NCBI GenBank assembly: GCA_023078685.1
Contig: JALGAS010000002.1
Coordinates: forward strand, 5,890,001 to 5,954,000
DNA from: Neopestalotiopsis rosae
Taxonomy: Eukaryota; Ascomycota; Sordariomycetes; Amphisphaeriales; Sporocadaceae
Length of the DNA: 64,000 nucleotides
Direction: 5' to 3'
Shown here: positions 19,935-31,500 of the stretch, in pieces
How positions within the stretch are numbered: the stretch's first letter is position 1
Layout: the number at the start of each line of letters is the position of its first letter
Translations under genes and position numbers: made by a program
The notes under the pieces: model-generated
Told to the model about the DNA's origin: nothing
What the model saw: the letters and a program-made list of their open reading frames with translations, nothing else
The model's database searches: none

Positions 19935-20942
19935 ATGTTTCCATTCACCAGCAAGCCATATGAAGCCCTCAGTGGTGAGGAACAAGATGAAGTTGACGAG
20001 AAGAGCTTGCCCAAACTTCGAAGGGATACACATCTCAAAAAGCTGACATTCATCAACGTTGTGATATTGGCATTGTCTGCCGGGTGCCTATTCACTGCGT
20101 ACAGGACGACGCATACACGAAATCGGTGCACTCCGAATAGTATGTCTCAAATCTCTTGGTCTCCATACATCTTCGCCCCATTACTCACAAGCCTCAAAGG
20201 TTCGAATATCTTGGGGATTCAATTGCCCATTGAAGAGATACAGGTTGAAGGCGACTTTGGCGACGATGATAACTACAAGAGCTCTATCTACCGACAACCA
20301 CCGGGGCCCGAGGTCGACCAAGCCTGGGCAAGGATCGCGAACAGCGAGATGATTGTCATCAAGACTGAGGAGGTGATTGCGATTGGCAAAGATCCAACCC
20401 TTACAGTCCGAGCTCCAGAAGAATGGGGCTTTGGACCCGATGCACACTTGGGCGTTTTGGATGTTTTTCACCAGATCCATTGCCTCAACGCACTGCGGCG
20501 TGGGGTCTATTACGAGCATTACTTTGCGCCGTCAATGGGCGACATCAAGACCGACGTCTTCTTCAATCATATGGGTCATTGTATGTCAATCCTATTACAA
20601 AACATCATGTGCTCAGCCAGTCTTGATGTAATTACACATAGTGAGTATCCCCGACACCTCAAAGCAACCTCATACTTCGAGCTTGCAGCGGGGGCTAATG
20701 TGGTCAAAGATTGGGTCAGGGGACATAGACTTCCAGTCCCCGATTTTAGCATACAGCATCAATGTAGAGATATCGAGGCCGTAGTTGAATGGCAAGCAGA
20801 GAACAGCATAGACTACGAGGTGTGGAGCAAAATGAAAGCTCCGGAGAATGCAAGACAGTTGGAACCGTCAGAAGCATTATTGGAAGCCTTCAAGCTTATT
20901 GCTTCGCACAAACATGATGCGAACTTCACGGTTCCATTCTAG
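19935..20942 (+). CDS. UstYa-family (DUF3328) oxidase, copy 2
   Basis: The frame is open for 335 codons, but a 69 bp intron at 20641-20709 (GTGAGT...AAAG) is likely: removing it joins VITH to NWVRGHRLPVPDF, the usual family C-terminal path, and gives 312 residues. There is one membrane span at about 37-54. Signature motifs are HQIHC at 179-183 followed by LNALRR, and HMGHC at 212-216 followed by MSILLQNIMC. Because the intron is a multiple of three without a stop, its retention would insert 23 residues rather than truncate the protein. Together with copy 1 it gives the two-UstYa set seen in several dikaritin pathways. The region at residues 68-95 is unusual, and a further intron there cannot be excluded. 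Confidence 0.9.
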   Translation: MFPFTSKPYEALSGEEQDEVDEKSLPKLRRDTHLKKLTFINVVILALSAGCLFTAYRTTHTRNRCTPNSMSQISWSPYIFAPLLTSLKGSNILGIQLPIEEIQVEGDFGDDDNYKSSIYRQPPGPEVDQAWARIANSEMIVIKTEEVIAIGKDPTLTVRAPEEWGFGPDAHLGVLDVFHQIHCLNALRRGVYYEHYFAPSMGDIKTDVFFNHMGHCMSILLQNIMCSASLDVITHSEYPRHLKATSYFELAAGANVVKDWVRGHRLPVPDFSIQHQCRDIEAVVEWQAENSIDYEVWSKMKAPENARQLEPSEALLEAFKLIASHKHDANFTVPF

Positions 20943-21549
20943 ACAGTAGACACATAGACTATTCCAATCAATCTTGACAATAATATGTATCTTCGCAGCA
21001 GATTCCCGTTAAATCCGCTCTATGTCTCCTAAAATTCTCAACATCACTCTATCCATTGTTGCAACTATAAAATGGCACAAATCTGAAAGACTAGCTGTTT
21101 TTCACAGTGTGCTTATATCTGATATCTCTTGAGATCTCACGTAAGCCTTTTGAGACACAAAATGTCGATGTAGTCAGCTTGGTATCACCTTCCGTATTTG
21201 AACATAGCGGAAGCGCGGGAGTCATGCAACTTTGAGTCATTATTGATAATGATTAGCAGTTTCCCGACCGATCTGCGAATACGGGAAGCGGGGATAAAAG
21301 TACCAGTGCATAGTGCGAGCCGAGGACTTGGAAGGACAGGTTTGCTTCTGGCGGCTGATATGCCCGATACAGGGGTAGCGCTTATGCAGGGCTGTGGCGC
21401 TGCCTGTTCTCACGGACAGCTGAACATGAGCACAGCGCTTGAAATTTGTCCATCCTCTTGGCTCTCTCGGTGCATCTTTCAGAAACCTCGACAGCAGCGG
21501 ACTCATACCTGAACGCTGTTTGCAAGCAACTCCAATGCATTCTACTCAA
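20943..21549. other. Intergenic, no gene seen
   Basis: About 600 bp between UstYa copy 2 and the GH36-like gene. A TATA-like CTATAAAATG lies near 21,064-21,073. No coding signal is seen. Confidence 0.4.
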
Positions 21550-24504
21550 ATGGCCGAACCTGGCAGCCATGGAAGTGGCAAACGACAGCCAATTGTTGCA
21601 ACTTACCCACCATTGGGTGTAGTGACAAAGCTAGTAGCAACGACGGTCAAGTTCTCTTGCGTTTTGAAAGATAGTGTAGGGACTCAGGATGCGACCTGGC
21701 AAGTCAAACTTTCATACGCCTCCATTGACTCTCATGAGTGGGAAGAACACGATTTGAATCCTTCAGAAGCCAGGTGCTTCCAGTCTCGCAATCACTCTCA
21801 TGCTAGGGAATATTACAGAATATTCGAGGCCGACATCGAAATTCTAGATGCTGTCCGATTCCGGCTCAGCTTGAGACGAAACCTAAGTGAACCATGGATC
21901 GAGGTTGGGGCAGATACAGCATCCGAAAGCATTATGATCCCGGCGTCAAAGAGCTACTCCAAGAAGTCGCTAAGCATCCATGATTATATGCAAGAACTGA
22001 ATTCAGAACTTCAGTCAAAGCTCCTGGATGATGGTTCGAATACCGGAATTGTTTCGTGGATAGTTGAAGCCCCAGTGGAAGCCGCTTCAGGCGACAGCCC
22101 ATACATGACGCAAGTCATGTTTGGCAAACCATTCGGTGGTAAATTCCTCAGGTAAGAATCATATAGGCAAGGCCGTAGTGTGATTATAGTTTACTGAAAG
22201 ATGCACACCATGATTTGTGTATGAAAAACATTTCACTGACAATTTCATAGGTGGTCAGCAATCTCAAGGAATACTACATCCTGGATGGCTCCCCGACAAG
22301 GTCGAGACTATTTCAAGCTCGACGTGGCGGCGATCACTTGCTCTTTCATGAATCACCATGGCGAACATCTCGTCGTTTTGGGGCTCAGCGGCTTTGAAGA
22401 TGTAATGGCCATCTTTGGGGATAACAATGAAGGAGCTTTGATGATCAAGATTCGCAATGAACGTCATGCACCTGGTTATGGGAGGGTCATTGTCGCTGCT
22501 GGCTCCGAATTGGAGGCAACCCTGCACGGCGCTCTGGAACAGGCAAGAGCCATTTACGGATCCTCAGATGGACCACTTGGAGACGATTATCACTCCCAGA
22601 AAGAGTTTGGTAAAGATTGGGCCGACAATTGGATCAACGGACTCATTTACAGTAAGTCGACTTTCCAATATTCTGGCATCAATTCTGGGATGTACTGACA
22701 CATCGTCTAGGTCCTGCGAATAGCCTCCGTCAGAAATATACAGAGGAGGAGATCACACAATCGCTCGACGCTCTATCAGCCAAAGGCATCACTGTCAGCT
22801 CTGTATTTTTCGACGATGTCTGGCAGAAAGTTGACCCAGACCGACCCTCACGATTCCACGCTGGTCTTGTCGACTTTGAAGCCAGTAGTGATACCTTCAA
22901 ATATGGCCTCAAGCATGCTATTACTGAACTTAAAGGCAGACACAAGTCTGTCAGAAGCGTTGTTGTTGAACATCCCATTTTTGGTTCTTGGGGCGGTATC
23001 TCTGGCAGCAACGACTCGGAAGGATCCATCCAAAAAACCTACGAGACCATCGATGTGCAACGATCAGAAGCCATTCATTCGGACCAGAAGACCCTACTGA
23101 CACTGTCGCTGGTTGGGCCAGCGGATGCCCAAAAATTCTTTGATGACTATTACAAGTAAGTCCAATACACTAATAAGACTACTTACCAAACAAGCTGAGA
23201 CTTATCGACTATCTTAGATTCTTGTCGTCTTGCGATATAAGCGCCGTTCGTGTCGACGGCGTCTATATGTTGGAGACACTTGCGTCCGCAAAAGATCGCT
23301 GCTCACTGGCAGAAGTTTACCTTGATGCACAGTCCTCAGCAGCTTCGAGAGCTTTCCCTGGTGGTACAATGAGCGCCATGTCTCTATCTCCAAACGCCTT
23401 GTTCAGTAACCTCAAATCATCCCACAGATCGGTTGTGAAGAACATTGGCGTCTTTCCTGGTCACAGAAAGTATGTCTTCAACAATGCTCACAACGCCTTG
23501 TTGTCCAACGGTATCGGCAATATTCCCGACTGGGGCTCGATAGCAAGCACCAAAGACCACGGCGCCTTTCATGCGGCCGCTAGGGTTATCTCTGGAGGGC
23601 CAATCCAGATAAGCTCGTTTGATAGCACCGATGAAAGCGATCTCGAAATCTTCCGACAGATCACGGCGACTACAGCTCGAGGAAAGACTGTGGCTCTTCG
23701 ACCAAATGGGATAGGCCGAGCTACGAATCCCTACATTGGCTTCGGAGATAATGCTCTACTAAAAGTTTCAAACACGCATAGTAAGTTTTGAATGATTTGA
23801 TCCATCGGACGCTAAATATCTGACACCGATTATCCAGATGTGGGTAAAACACCCGTGTCTCTCCTAGGCATCTTCAACACATCAGGCCAGCCGATATCAG
23901 AGCTTCTACAGCTTCGGGACTTTGCCAACTTAGACCCTACCACGTCCTACATTGTGAGACTCGCGTGCGGAAATACAAGCGAGCCTGTGGAAATAAACAG
24001 CTCGCTCTTGATTTCCCTAGATGTGGACGTCTCAGATTATGTCTTCCTATGTGCTTATCCCCTGACGGCATTGGCCTACAACCAGAACAATGAAACAGTC
24101 TATGTGACAGTTCTAGGACTGCAGAATAAGATGATAAACATTGCAGCAATCATGAGCAGCACTTTCAGCGTTGAGGATAATGTTCTGAGCCTCAAGACTG
24201 TTGTGAAGGGATTGGGGTGGCTCGGTAAGGGTCCCTTCTACTCATCCTTTACAAAAGTTTGCTGTAGAGATGGTACGCTAATCAATGATTACTAGAGATT
24301 TACATTTCTGATCTGCCGCGGCGTAGCATCAACGAGAAGACATGTAAGCTTAAGGTCCAGGGAAAATCTTTTGTCCCTAGCACGGGTATTGTAAGCGTCG
24401 ACGACCGGGTGATGACTTTGGATTTGGAGAGTCTATGGAAAAAGCAGGAGTATGAGGGCAGCACGGATGAGATATATGTTGATGTCAGTTTGTATTCTTC
24501 ATAG
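21550..24504 (+). CDS. GH36 raffinose-synthase/Sip1-like alpha-galactosidase
   Basis: Six exons (21550-22151, 22251-22651, 22711-23155, 23218-23780, 23838-24224, 24296-24504) give 868 residues with all phases consistent. The sequence follows the plant-type raffinose synthase/seed imbibition (Sip1) family: SVFFDDVWQ, then VRVDGVYMLE (the Asp is the candidate nucleophile, equivalent to the K-V-D motif), then an IPDWG segment and ISGGPIQIS. Plant members are alkaline alpha-galactosidases or galactosyl transferases; fungal members are little studied. No signal peptide is apparent, so it is probably cytosolic. The ATG at 21550 has the better Kozak context (A at -3, G at +4); an in-frame ATG at 21535 is possible. 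Whether it belongs to the peptide locus is unknown. Confidence 0.85.
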
Positions 24505-24590
24505 TTTTTGGGAGTTTCTCGTATTTGTGAATTGAAATTCATTCTGATCTTTGTGGCTGAATGATCAATGTATCAATCCGTTCATCATTT

Positions 24591-25099
24591 TCACAAATAG
24601 CTGAAGAGTCCCATAATTCCGGCAAGCATGACCGGAATAGCACGACCTAAGTTCAAAACGCCCCACCGACGAATCAAGACATGCGCTGTGGGCCTCGTCT
24701 CCTCATCTTCTTCAACATGACCAACTGCTGCTTCTTGCCAGGATGCAAGCTTCTCGAACAGCATGTTGATAGACGGCAGCACTACGGCTGCCGTATACGG
24801 TATGATACTGAAGCACAGCGTTCCGGCGCAAGCATACAAGCGAGCGCTCTGGGGGACGTGCTCTGCGTCCAAGCCAAGTAGAAGTACCCTGTGCCGCTGA
24901 CCAACATGGGTATGGGAAGTGCCCATTTCGTGACTCTAAACATGTTTTCCCAGGCTCGAGCGTTCAATGGTGGCAGCAGCTCCAGGCATTGCGGGATCGT
25001 GAAAAAGGTCAGCGAGGCATTCAAGCTCGCGGAGCTAATAGCCAAGGCGGTAGAGGCTGCTCCGATGGTGGGCAAGGTCGTGGTTTGTTGCGTCGACAT
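24591..25099 (-). pseudogene. DUF1772 membrane protein, apparently frameshifted
   Basis: The first part (from the ATG at 25099) encodes an N-terminal span and a WALPIPMLVSGTGYFYLAW span; the second part, in another frame and ending at 24591, encodes LYACAGTLCFSIIPYTAAVVLP and a C-terminal span. Both parts together match the four-span DUF1772 family (anthrone-oxygenase-like, often found in biosynthetic clusters). The two frames meet at a run of five G on the plus strand (24851-24855); one extra base there would join them perfectly. A 53 nt intron with a weak GTCAGC donor would also restore frame but would delete the conserved second span. Either a sequencing slip or a real inactivating deletion is possible. 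It is tail to tail with the GH36-like gene. Confidence 0.65.
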
Positions 25100-25615
25100 G
25101 GTGAATAACAATAATACGAGCTGTCAATTGCAGGTAAGTTCTAGAGAATCGTCTGATAGGTGATATCCAATTTCTTAGAGGTCCGCGATTGCTGAAATTT
25201 GATGATCATTTTGGGAAGCAAAGCGACTTGATGCTGAGGATACAGGGTTTAAAGGACTTCATCGTTTGCGGCTTCGGCGCATTAATCGATGTCCTTCTCC
25301 AGGTCCATCCATGACATGTACATGGCCTGATCGAACACATTCGCCATTCGGGGAGACATGAGAGAGCTGCTTACGAGAGGATCATCTTCCGGCGCTCGGA
25401 AAGTGGATCGCTATTAAACAGCTTCGGGACCGAGCCGGTCGGCCCCGTTTTTCCACAATCTGTCGGAGGGTAAAGTGGCCGAGCTCCCGACTCAGTGCTG
25501 CAATACAAACCATTGAAATATAAGTAAATTTCATAAGAAATGCATATTCCGATGGGTTATTGATAAATTTCCACCATATTCAAGTAAAAATATCCTTTTC
25601 CTGTCATGTTGAGTC
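25100..25615. other. Intergenic, no gene seen
   Basis: About 500 bp between the DUF1772 start and the SAT4-like stop, with no coding signal. Confidence 0.4.
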
Positions 25616-27162
25616 CTAAGTCCTGTCCATATGCGAATGATAATCATAAACATCAAGCTGAGACTCCATATCGCAGACGGCCTTTCGTGTCGTCTGATAA
25701 CATGAAAGAGATCTCGTGCAACTCAAAGCCACCGATGCCGGTGTTCGCCCCATATGAACCTGCGGTAGTCGCTTTGACGACATGCCCTTCTCCACGTCAG
25801 ATTGACCCGCCGCGGCGCTGGAGCTTTTGGTCTTCCAACATAATGTGAAAATTCCTTTGAGCCACAAACCCACTAATTTGGAATTTTCGAGGGCCGTCAC
25901 GTAAAGTGCAGCTGTAACTGGTAGACAACAACATATTATACCCATGTTGAGCTCAACAACATTAGGTGTGAGAGAAAAAAGTCAGGAACGTAAAAAAAGT
26001 GGCCTGGGTTGACTGCGCTACGCACCCAAAGCTTTGAATGTATATACCGTCCCAGGTGTAATCTGGCTGAGGAGCAAGATCGTCTGTGAACCGATAAACT
26101 GCTCCAGCCATAGATACACCACACGCGCTATCTCTTGTTAACTCAACATGCTCAGATATATCGCAAGCAGCACAGATTGTACGCACAGAAGACCGCTGAG
26201 AAATACGCTGGCCACGCCAATCCGCCTCTTCAACGAAAGCTGGAGTTGCATGATCGTACCCACAGGTATGGAGAGGACGTAAAAGTCGCTCGCGACGCTG
26301 AAAACACCCTGGCCCGTCGTCAATTTCAAGTATTGAGTGCCACAGCGTTCGGTGTATTTGGCGGCACCCCATCCTCCTTCGCCAGGCCGGGGAAGGCAAA
26401 AGACAAGAGTCAAAATGTTGCAGATCATGTAAAACACAGTGATGACGATGATTCCCAGCCATATGGGCATTCGAATTCTCTTTGCAGGCCGAAATAGGCG
26501 ATTATAGAGGAGGAGTAAGGATAACTTGACAAACATAGCGCTGCAGTTGTACAGGATTCCCGTGAGTAAAAGGTTTTGTTTATAGTAAACGTTAGGCATC
26601 CTTTCTGGTATTATTCAATTGCGAGCGGGTGACTTGTGCTTCCTACCTGAGATACTCGTCAGTCTGTGCACTAATTGGTACATCCCAATTATGGCGTCCA
26701 TAGACATCATCGAGAACTGCTCTCATCAGTATACTAAGAGGACCATGATAGGACATGGCAGACATACACGTAGGCAGTATGCAGCCGCAAAAGGCAGTAG
26801 TGCAGATCTATGGTCGAATGAGTACACATGAAGACAGTAATGATGTCCTTATGACTTACTACTGCAATCGAAATCATGACTAGCGATTGATCAAATTAGA
26901 TCGTATCCTTTTGAGCCAACAAGCTTCATGGGCAGTGGGAAGATAAATTTCAAGACTTACAATCGTCAGCTCCAAATTGACGCACCGCGACTAGACGTGC
27001 ATAGAATCGCAATGCAACAAACAGTCCCATTGGCGGTAATGTCAGGTATATGACTAATCTGCCAACCCATGATTGTGACTCTGGGTTAATGAAATTGGAT
27101 TCGACTCCCGATGGAGGAATCCCAATTGGTGTCGTGTAGGGGTCATAATTCAGATCTGCCAT
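25616..27162 (-). CDS. SAT4/rhodopsin-domain integral membrane protein
   Basis: The 5' exons are clear: 26961-27162, 26860-26879 (20 nt microexon), 26647-26807, then one starting at 26600. They encode the family's extracellular N terminus, FGADD, a WDVP segment, YKQNLLLTGILYNCS, and KLSLLLLYNRLF. The 3' part (LNMGIICCCLPV and a charged cytosolic tail ending at 25616) also fits the fungal SAT4 family of seven-span proteins. Between about 25,945 and 26,190 three frames each carry plausible pieces. A 51 nt intron at 26132-26182 works for one junction, but I could not resolve the next without losing the usual Trp/Val-Glu segment before LNMGI. The gene may be intact with unusual introns or may be decayed. 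Function is unknown; some relatives sit in secondary-metabolite clusters. Confidence 0.68.
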
Positions 27163-28515
27163 CGAGGATACAAAATAGTACTCAATCACAAATACGTCGT
27201 GAGATTTGCGAGACAACACTGTGTGTTTTCCAAGGATGCGGCTTTGGTCGACTTCAATGTAATGTTGTATCTAGCGGTGTATCGAAGTAGAAAGCTCGTT
27301 GACGGCGAATGAGCAGAAACGGGCAAGTTGCCATGAAGCCTTTTCAGCCAGGAAATGAACTGGTTGAGAGCAGCGTGAGAATCGCGAAGGCACGCTGCGG
27401 GAGTATATAAAGACATTCGGGATTGTTCGTAAAGAATTGACCCAATTGGGTTGGCTGTTGGCGCCGCTGACCATACTATCAACAAACGCTGCTGCAGATG
27501 ATCTTCTGCATCAAGGATGATTTTGCATGCAGGCGCCCATGCCGATGATACGTCGTGATTGAAGCAGCTCGTCGCGACGTTGACAAATAGGTGAATATGA
27601 ATTATAGCTGTGTCATCTAACCCAACCGGGTTTCAAGCTAGCAGGTACATGTTAACCTCCTGGGCTAACCGTGAGTACGTTGCGCGAAGCTGACTTGTAC
27701 TACCGCCTGACAAAAAGCCTGTCCGGCATTGCAATTGTCAGTGCAAAGCAGTTCGCCCACAAGACCCCGTGTCTTATCTTCCCCAGAACAACACCCTTTT
27801 TCTTGACCAGGACATGCAGTGCAGGCCAGTCGTTGGCTGATGTGAGGGCATTGGAATTGTGGACGTACATGCACGTTGGTTGTTGGTTGTGCCTTATGTT
27901 CTGGCCCTGAATCCTTGTGTGTCTTGCGCATGCTAGCTGCCTTTGCGGTACTAAACTCCTCCAAAGGCCCTGGGGTTCCAAAAATAGCGCAGTGGTAGAT
28001 AGTGCATGACGGTAGCGCTTCAGTAAAGCAGTGCAACAAAGCTGCAAACATTTCTCTGATTGTGAACGTTGTCAAGGAAATGAAAAGTATCAACAAAGAA
28101 CAAGAATGGACAGTCTGACCAAGCTACCTTTCTGTTGAAGTATATGTGACCCAAGCGGCGGCGAGGGATGTGACATACATTTCTCGGCTTCGCGCACAGG
28201 TACAATTCAATCGGCAATTTAGATATTCAAGGTTTAGCTAAGCTCAAGCTTGCAGTGCAACAATGCTAGCATGGATGGGTACCTAGGTAGGCACCTACGA
28301 AGGATGTACAGAGTACTATAGTCGTTGCTCAGCAGACTGGATACAGGCTACCATTGGGTGCACTACATGCGACAAAGCACCAACACAATAAAACTGTGCC
28401 GCATTTTCACCAACCTGCTCACGAACCAAGTCATCGACACCTGCTGTATTCTTGAAGCTATCCCCGTCATGTTTCCTCCAATTCTCTACAATTCGTCAAT
28501 AGTCTTAAACCAAGT
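27163..28515. other. Intergenic, no gene seen
   Basis: About 1.35 kb between the divergent SAT4-like and P450 genes. Short overlapping frames on both strands near 27.7-28.1 kb lack domains. It is likely a shared promoter. Confidence 0.45.
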
Positions 28516-30186
28516 ATGGGTTCCGTGTTGGCCGCCACCTTTGTTGGGCTCCTAGCGACTTACCTTTTCGCCTGGGCACTTCTTCACTTTACCCAACATG
28601 TCCGTGAACCGCCCGCCATCGCCACTGCGATTCCATTCGTCAGTCCACTGATAAACCTATCTCGAGAGAGCTTCCGATATTGGAAGAACAATGGGTAAGA
28701 TTTGGTCTTATGTTCTGAGAATGTAATCAAACTCTTACGGTATTTCTCTGTCTGTAGCAGCCGATTGCCAATATACACCTTGCGCCTGCCTTTTACACGA
28801 CTCTATGTTGTGAACTCCACCGCACTCATCTCGGCAGTCCAGCGACAAACTCGGACCATTTCCTTTACGCCCATACTTGTCAGGATGGCTCCAACCATTA
28901 TGGGCATCAGCAAAGAAGGCTACAAGGTTATATCCGCAGACTCTTTGCATGAGGACAGTTTCGTTCATCAAACACCAAAGATCATCCATCCCGCACTAGG
29001 CCCTGGACCAAATCTTGATTCTCTGAACAGAAGAGCTCTGCAGATCCTGGCCGAGTCTTTGGCCGAGACCTCGGCCGGAGCTGATCCCGTTCGCCTAAAG
29101 ATGTACGAATGGATCAGCCAGCAGGTCATGATGGCTACCACTCAGGCTATATACGGCCCTGGCAATCCGTTCCAAGACCCCGAGGTCAGAAAGGCTTGGC
29201 GGTGAGTATACTACAATCCCTATACACTACAAGAACAGTATCCTAATGTAGACTTTAGGAAGTATGAAAAGGGACTTATCCCTCTGATGATGGGTACACC
29301 TTCGCTGTTTGCTCACGAGTACCTTGCGGCACGGGAACATCTCGCCAAGGTATACGAGAACTATTATGCAAATGACGGTCCCTCGGATCCCGATGCGTCG
29401 GCATACATCAAGGCGCGATATCAGTTCGGTCGCGAGAGAGGCCTGCCTACACCAGACATAGCAAGAGCGGAAGTCGCGAGCTCCATTGCGCTGATTGGCA
29501 ACACCATGCCCGCCACCTTTTGGCTTGTCTACCACATCTTGTCGGACCCTGCTGTTCTCGAGGACTGCCGTCGCGAGTTATCTGGCGCAGTATCTCACAA
29601 GGGAGGAATCAGTTCGGTGGATATTTCTCGGGTCAAGAGCGCATGTCCCATCCTCCTCTCGACCTTTCAGGAAGTGATGCGTTTCCACGGCATCGGCATG
29701 TCTGCAAGGACGGTCCTGGAAGATTCGACCCTGGACAACCAGTATCTTCTAAAGAAAGGCGCCATTGTGCTTATTCCAGCCATCGCAACCCACAATCTGG
29801 CTTCTGTCTGGGGAGACAATGTTGGTGAGTTTCATCACAAGCGATTCTTCCGAGAGCCTGGCAGCAAAGGACGACGACACGACCCCATGGCGTTTCGCGG
29901 CTTTGGTGGTGGAGCGACCCTCTGCCCCGGTCGCCACTTTGCCGCCACTGAGATTCTGGCATTTGCGTCCCTAATTATTCTGAGCTTCGATGTCCGCCCA
30001 GTAGATGGGCAATGGACAGCCCCCACGATTGAGACCTCTAACCTGGGTACTGCCATTGACCAGCCTGATCACGACATCGATATCGAGGTCAATCCTCGGA
30101 CCACCAAGACATGGGTTGTCACCGTTTCGGGGGCCGCCAAGGAGATGAACATTGTGGCCGAAGATATCGCGGCTGACAATAGTTAG
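28516..30186 (+). CDS. Cytochrome P450 monooxygenase
   Basis: Three exons (28516-28694, 28758-29201, 29259-30186) give 516 residues. An N-terminal membrane anchor (about residues 4-26) is followed by a short Pro-containing hinge. The haem-binding loop FRGFGGGATLCPGRHFA places the ligand Cys at residue 430; EVMR supplies the ExxR pair. The I-helix reads ALIGNTMPATFW instead of the usual A/G-G-x-D/E-T, a pattern seen in CYP7/CYP8-like enzymes and their fungal relatives, which handle sterol- or prostanoid-like substrates or unusual oxygen chemistry. ER location is expected. The substrate is unknown; a tailoring role for the peptide or terpenoid loci is only positional inference. Confidence 0.92.
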
Positions 30187-31500
30187 GGTGACCACTCGTT
30201 CCGTATACGACCAAGAGTGTTGCGTCGATGTATGTATTGATGTTGAATTAGAATGCAACGCAATTGTTCGGTCCCTTTTAGAATGCTGGGGCGAAAGCAC
30301 AATACCGCACGTTTAGGCATAGCTCACAACAGAGCTGATGTGATAACTTAGAGCAGCGAACATACCTAGCTATGGCCAGTATGACAAGAAGAAATCAATG
30401 CTAACAATTGCCATTGCAGCTGTTACCTTATCGTTCAATAGCGTGTTTCAGTCATGTGCGGTGGTATTATTGCTCACCTGCATGCATGCACTACAGTGTC
30501 AATTCTGTAGCTGTCCGGACCCCACTACGCCCTAGTGGCCTAGGCTCCAGTGCGTGCATCACAAGCTGTAGACTCTCTCCAATAGAGTCTCGAGGACCGT
30601 TTATCTCTGCAGCCCTGAAGTAGGGGAGACAAAATCTGCCATGACTGGAACTGATCAAGGAGTGGAAACTTCTATTTCTGTGTGCCATAGTGGTATTTGT
30701 GAACCACTTGACAGTCTTCCTGATCAGAGACAGAACTGGCTAGCATTTGCTGTTAGTGAGCAGCAGCCGTGGGGGCCTAATTCGCTCCGCGTTGCGTAGC
30801 CCACCAACGCATTAATCCACTAAATCAGCCAAACCTAGCTAGCTTCTGGGCCGCGTAGGTTCTTCAGCCAAACATCGCAAAATCCTGAATGCCCAATGGT
30901 GAGATTCATGTTACGGAAAAGGCCTTTGACTTCACTCGCCGCCAGATAATTCATCAATTTTCTTGTGCATTTTCTCGATCCAACGTCGGCGGATATCTCT
31001 GGCACTAACAAAGGTCCTACAAATTGCCACAGTGCACCCTGAGCAAATTCCAAGCCAATAGCACGTCCAAATGCGCATATCTAAAGCGTGCTTATGCATG
31101 AGGCTACCAAGCTGAATATCTGTGCAGCAGCGTAGCGCGATCCAAGACCGTTCGTTGGCAGATCGAATCTTATACCTCTGATCAACTGTCTTCATGTGGT
31201 AGCATCAGTTGGGGGCCGATGCTATAATAAGGCCCGGACCCGATTTTATCGTTGTTAGTGGTGAAACACACCATAATGATATCTTCGTCGCTGCAAAGCG
31301 TGAAGATGTCCTTTGAATACATATAGTTCAGCTCTCAAACAACTCGACACCACCAATGAGATACTACATCTTCAAGTCTTTTGCTCGCTATGAGCATCCA
31401 CTGTAGTCCTTATTTTGAATTACTCATCTGCATTTGAAAGAGTTTTCTAGTCGAAATACCATTGCCAACAACTCGCAGTTGCGCTGAGATCAACTCAAAA
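30187..31500. other. Intergenic, no gene seen
   Basis: About 1.3 kb between the P450 and the large membrane protein. Nothing coding, repetitive or RNA-like stands out. Confidence 0.45.
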
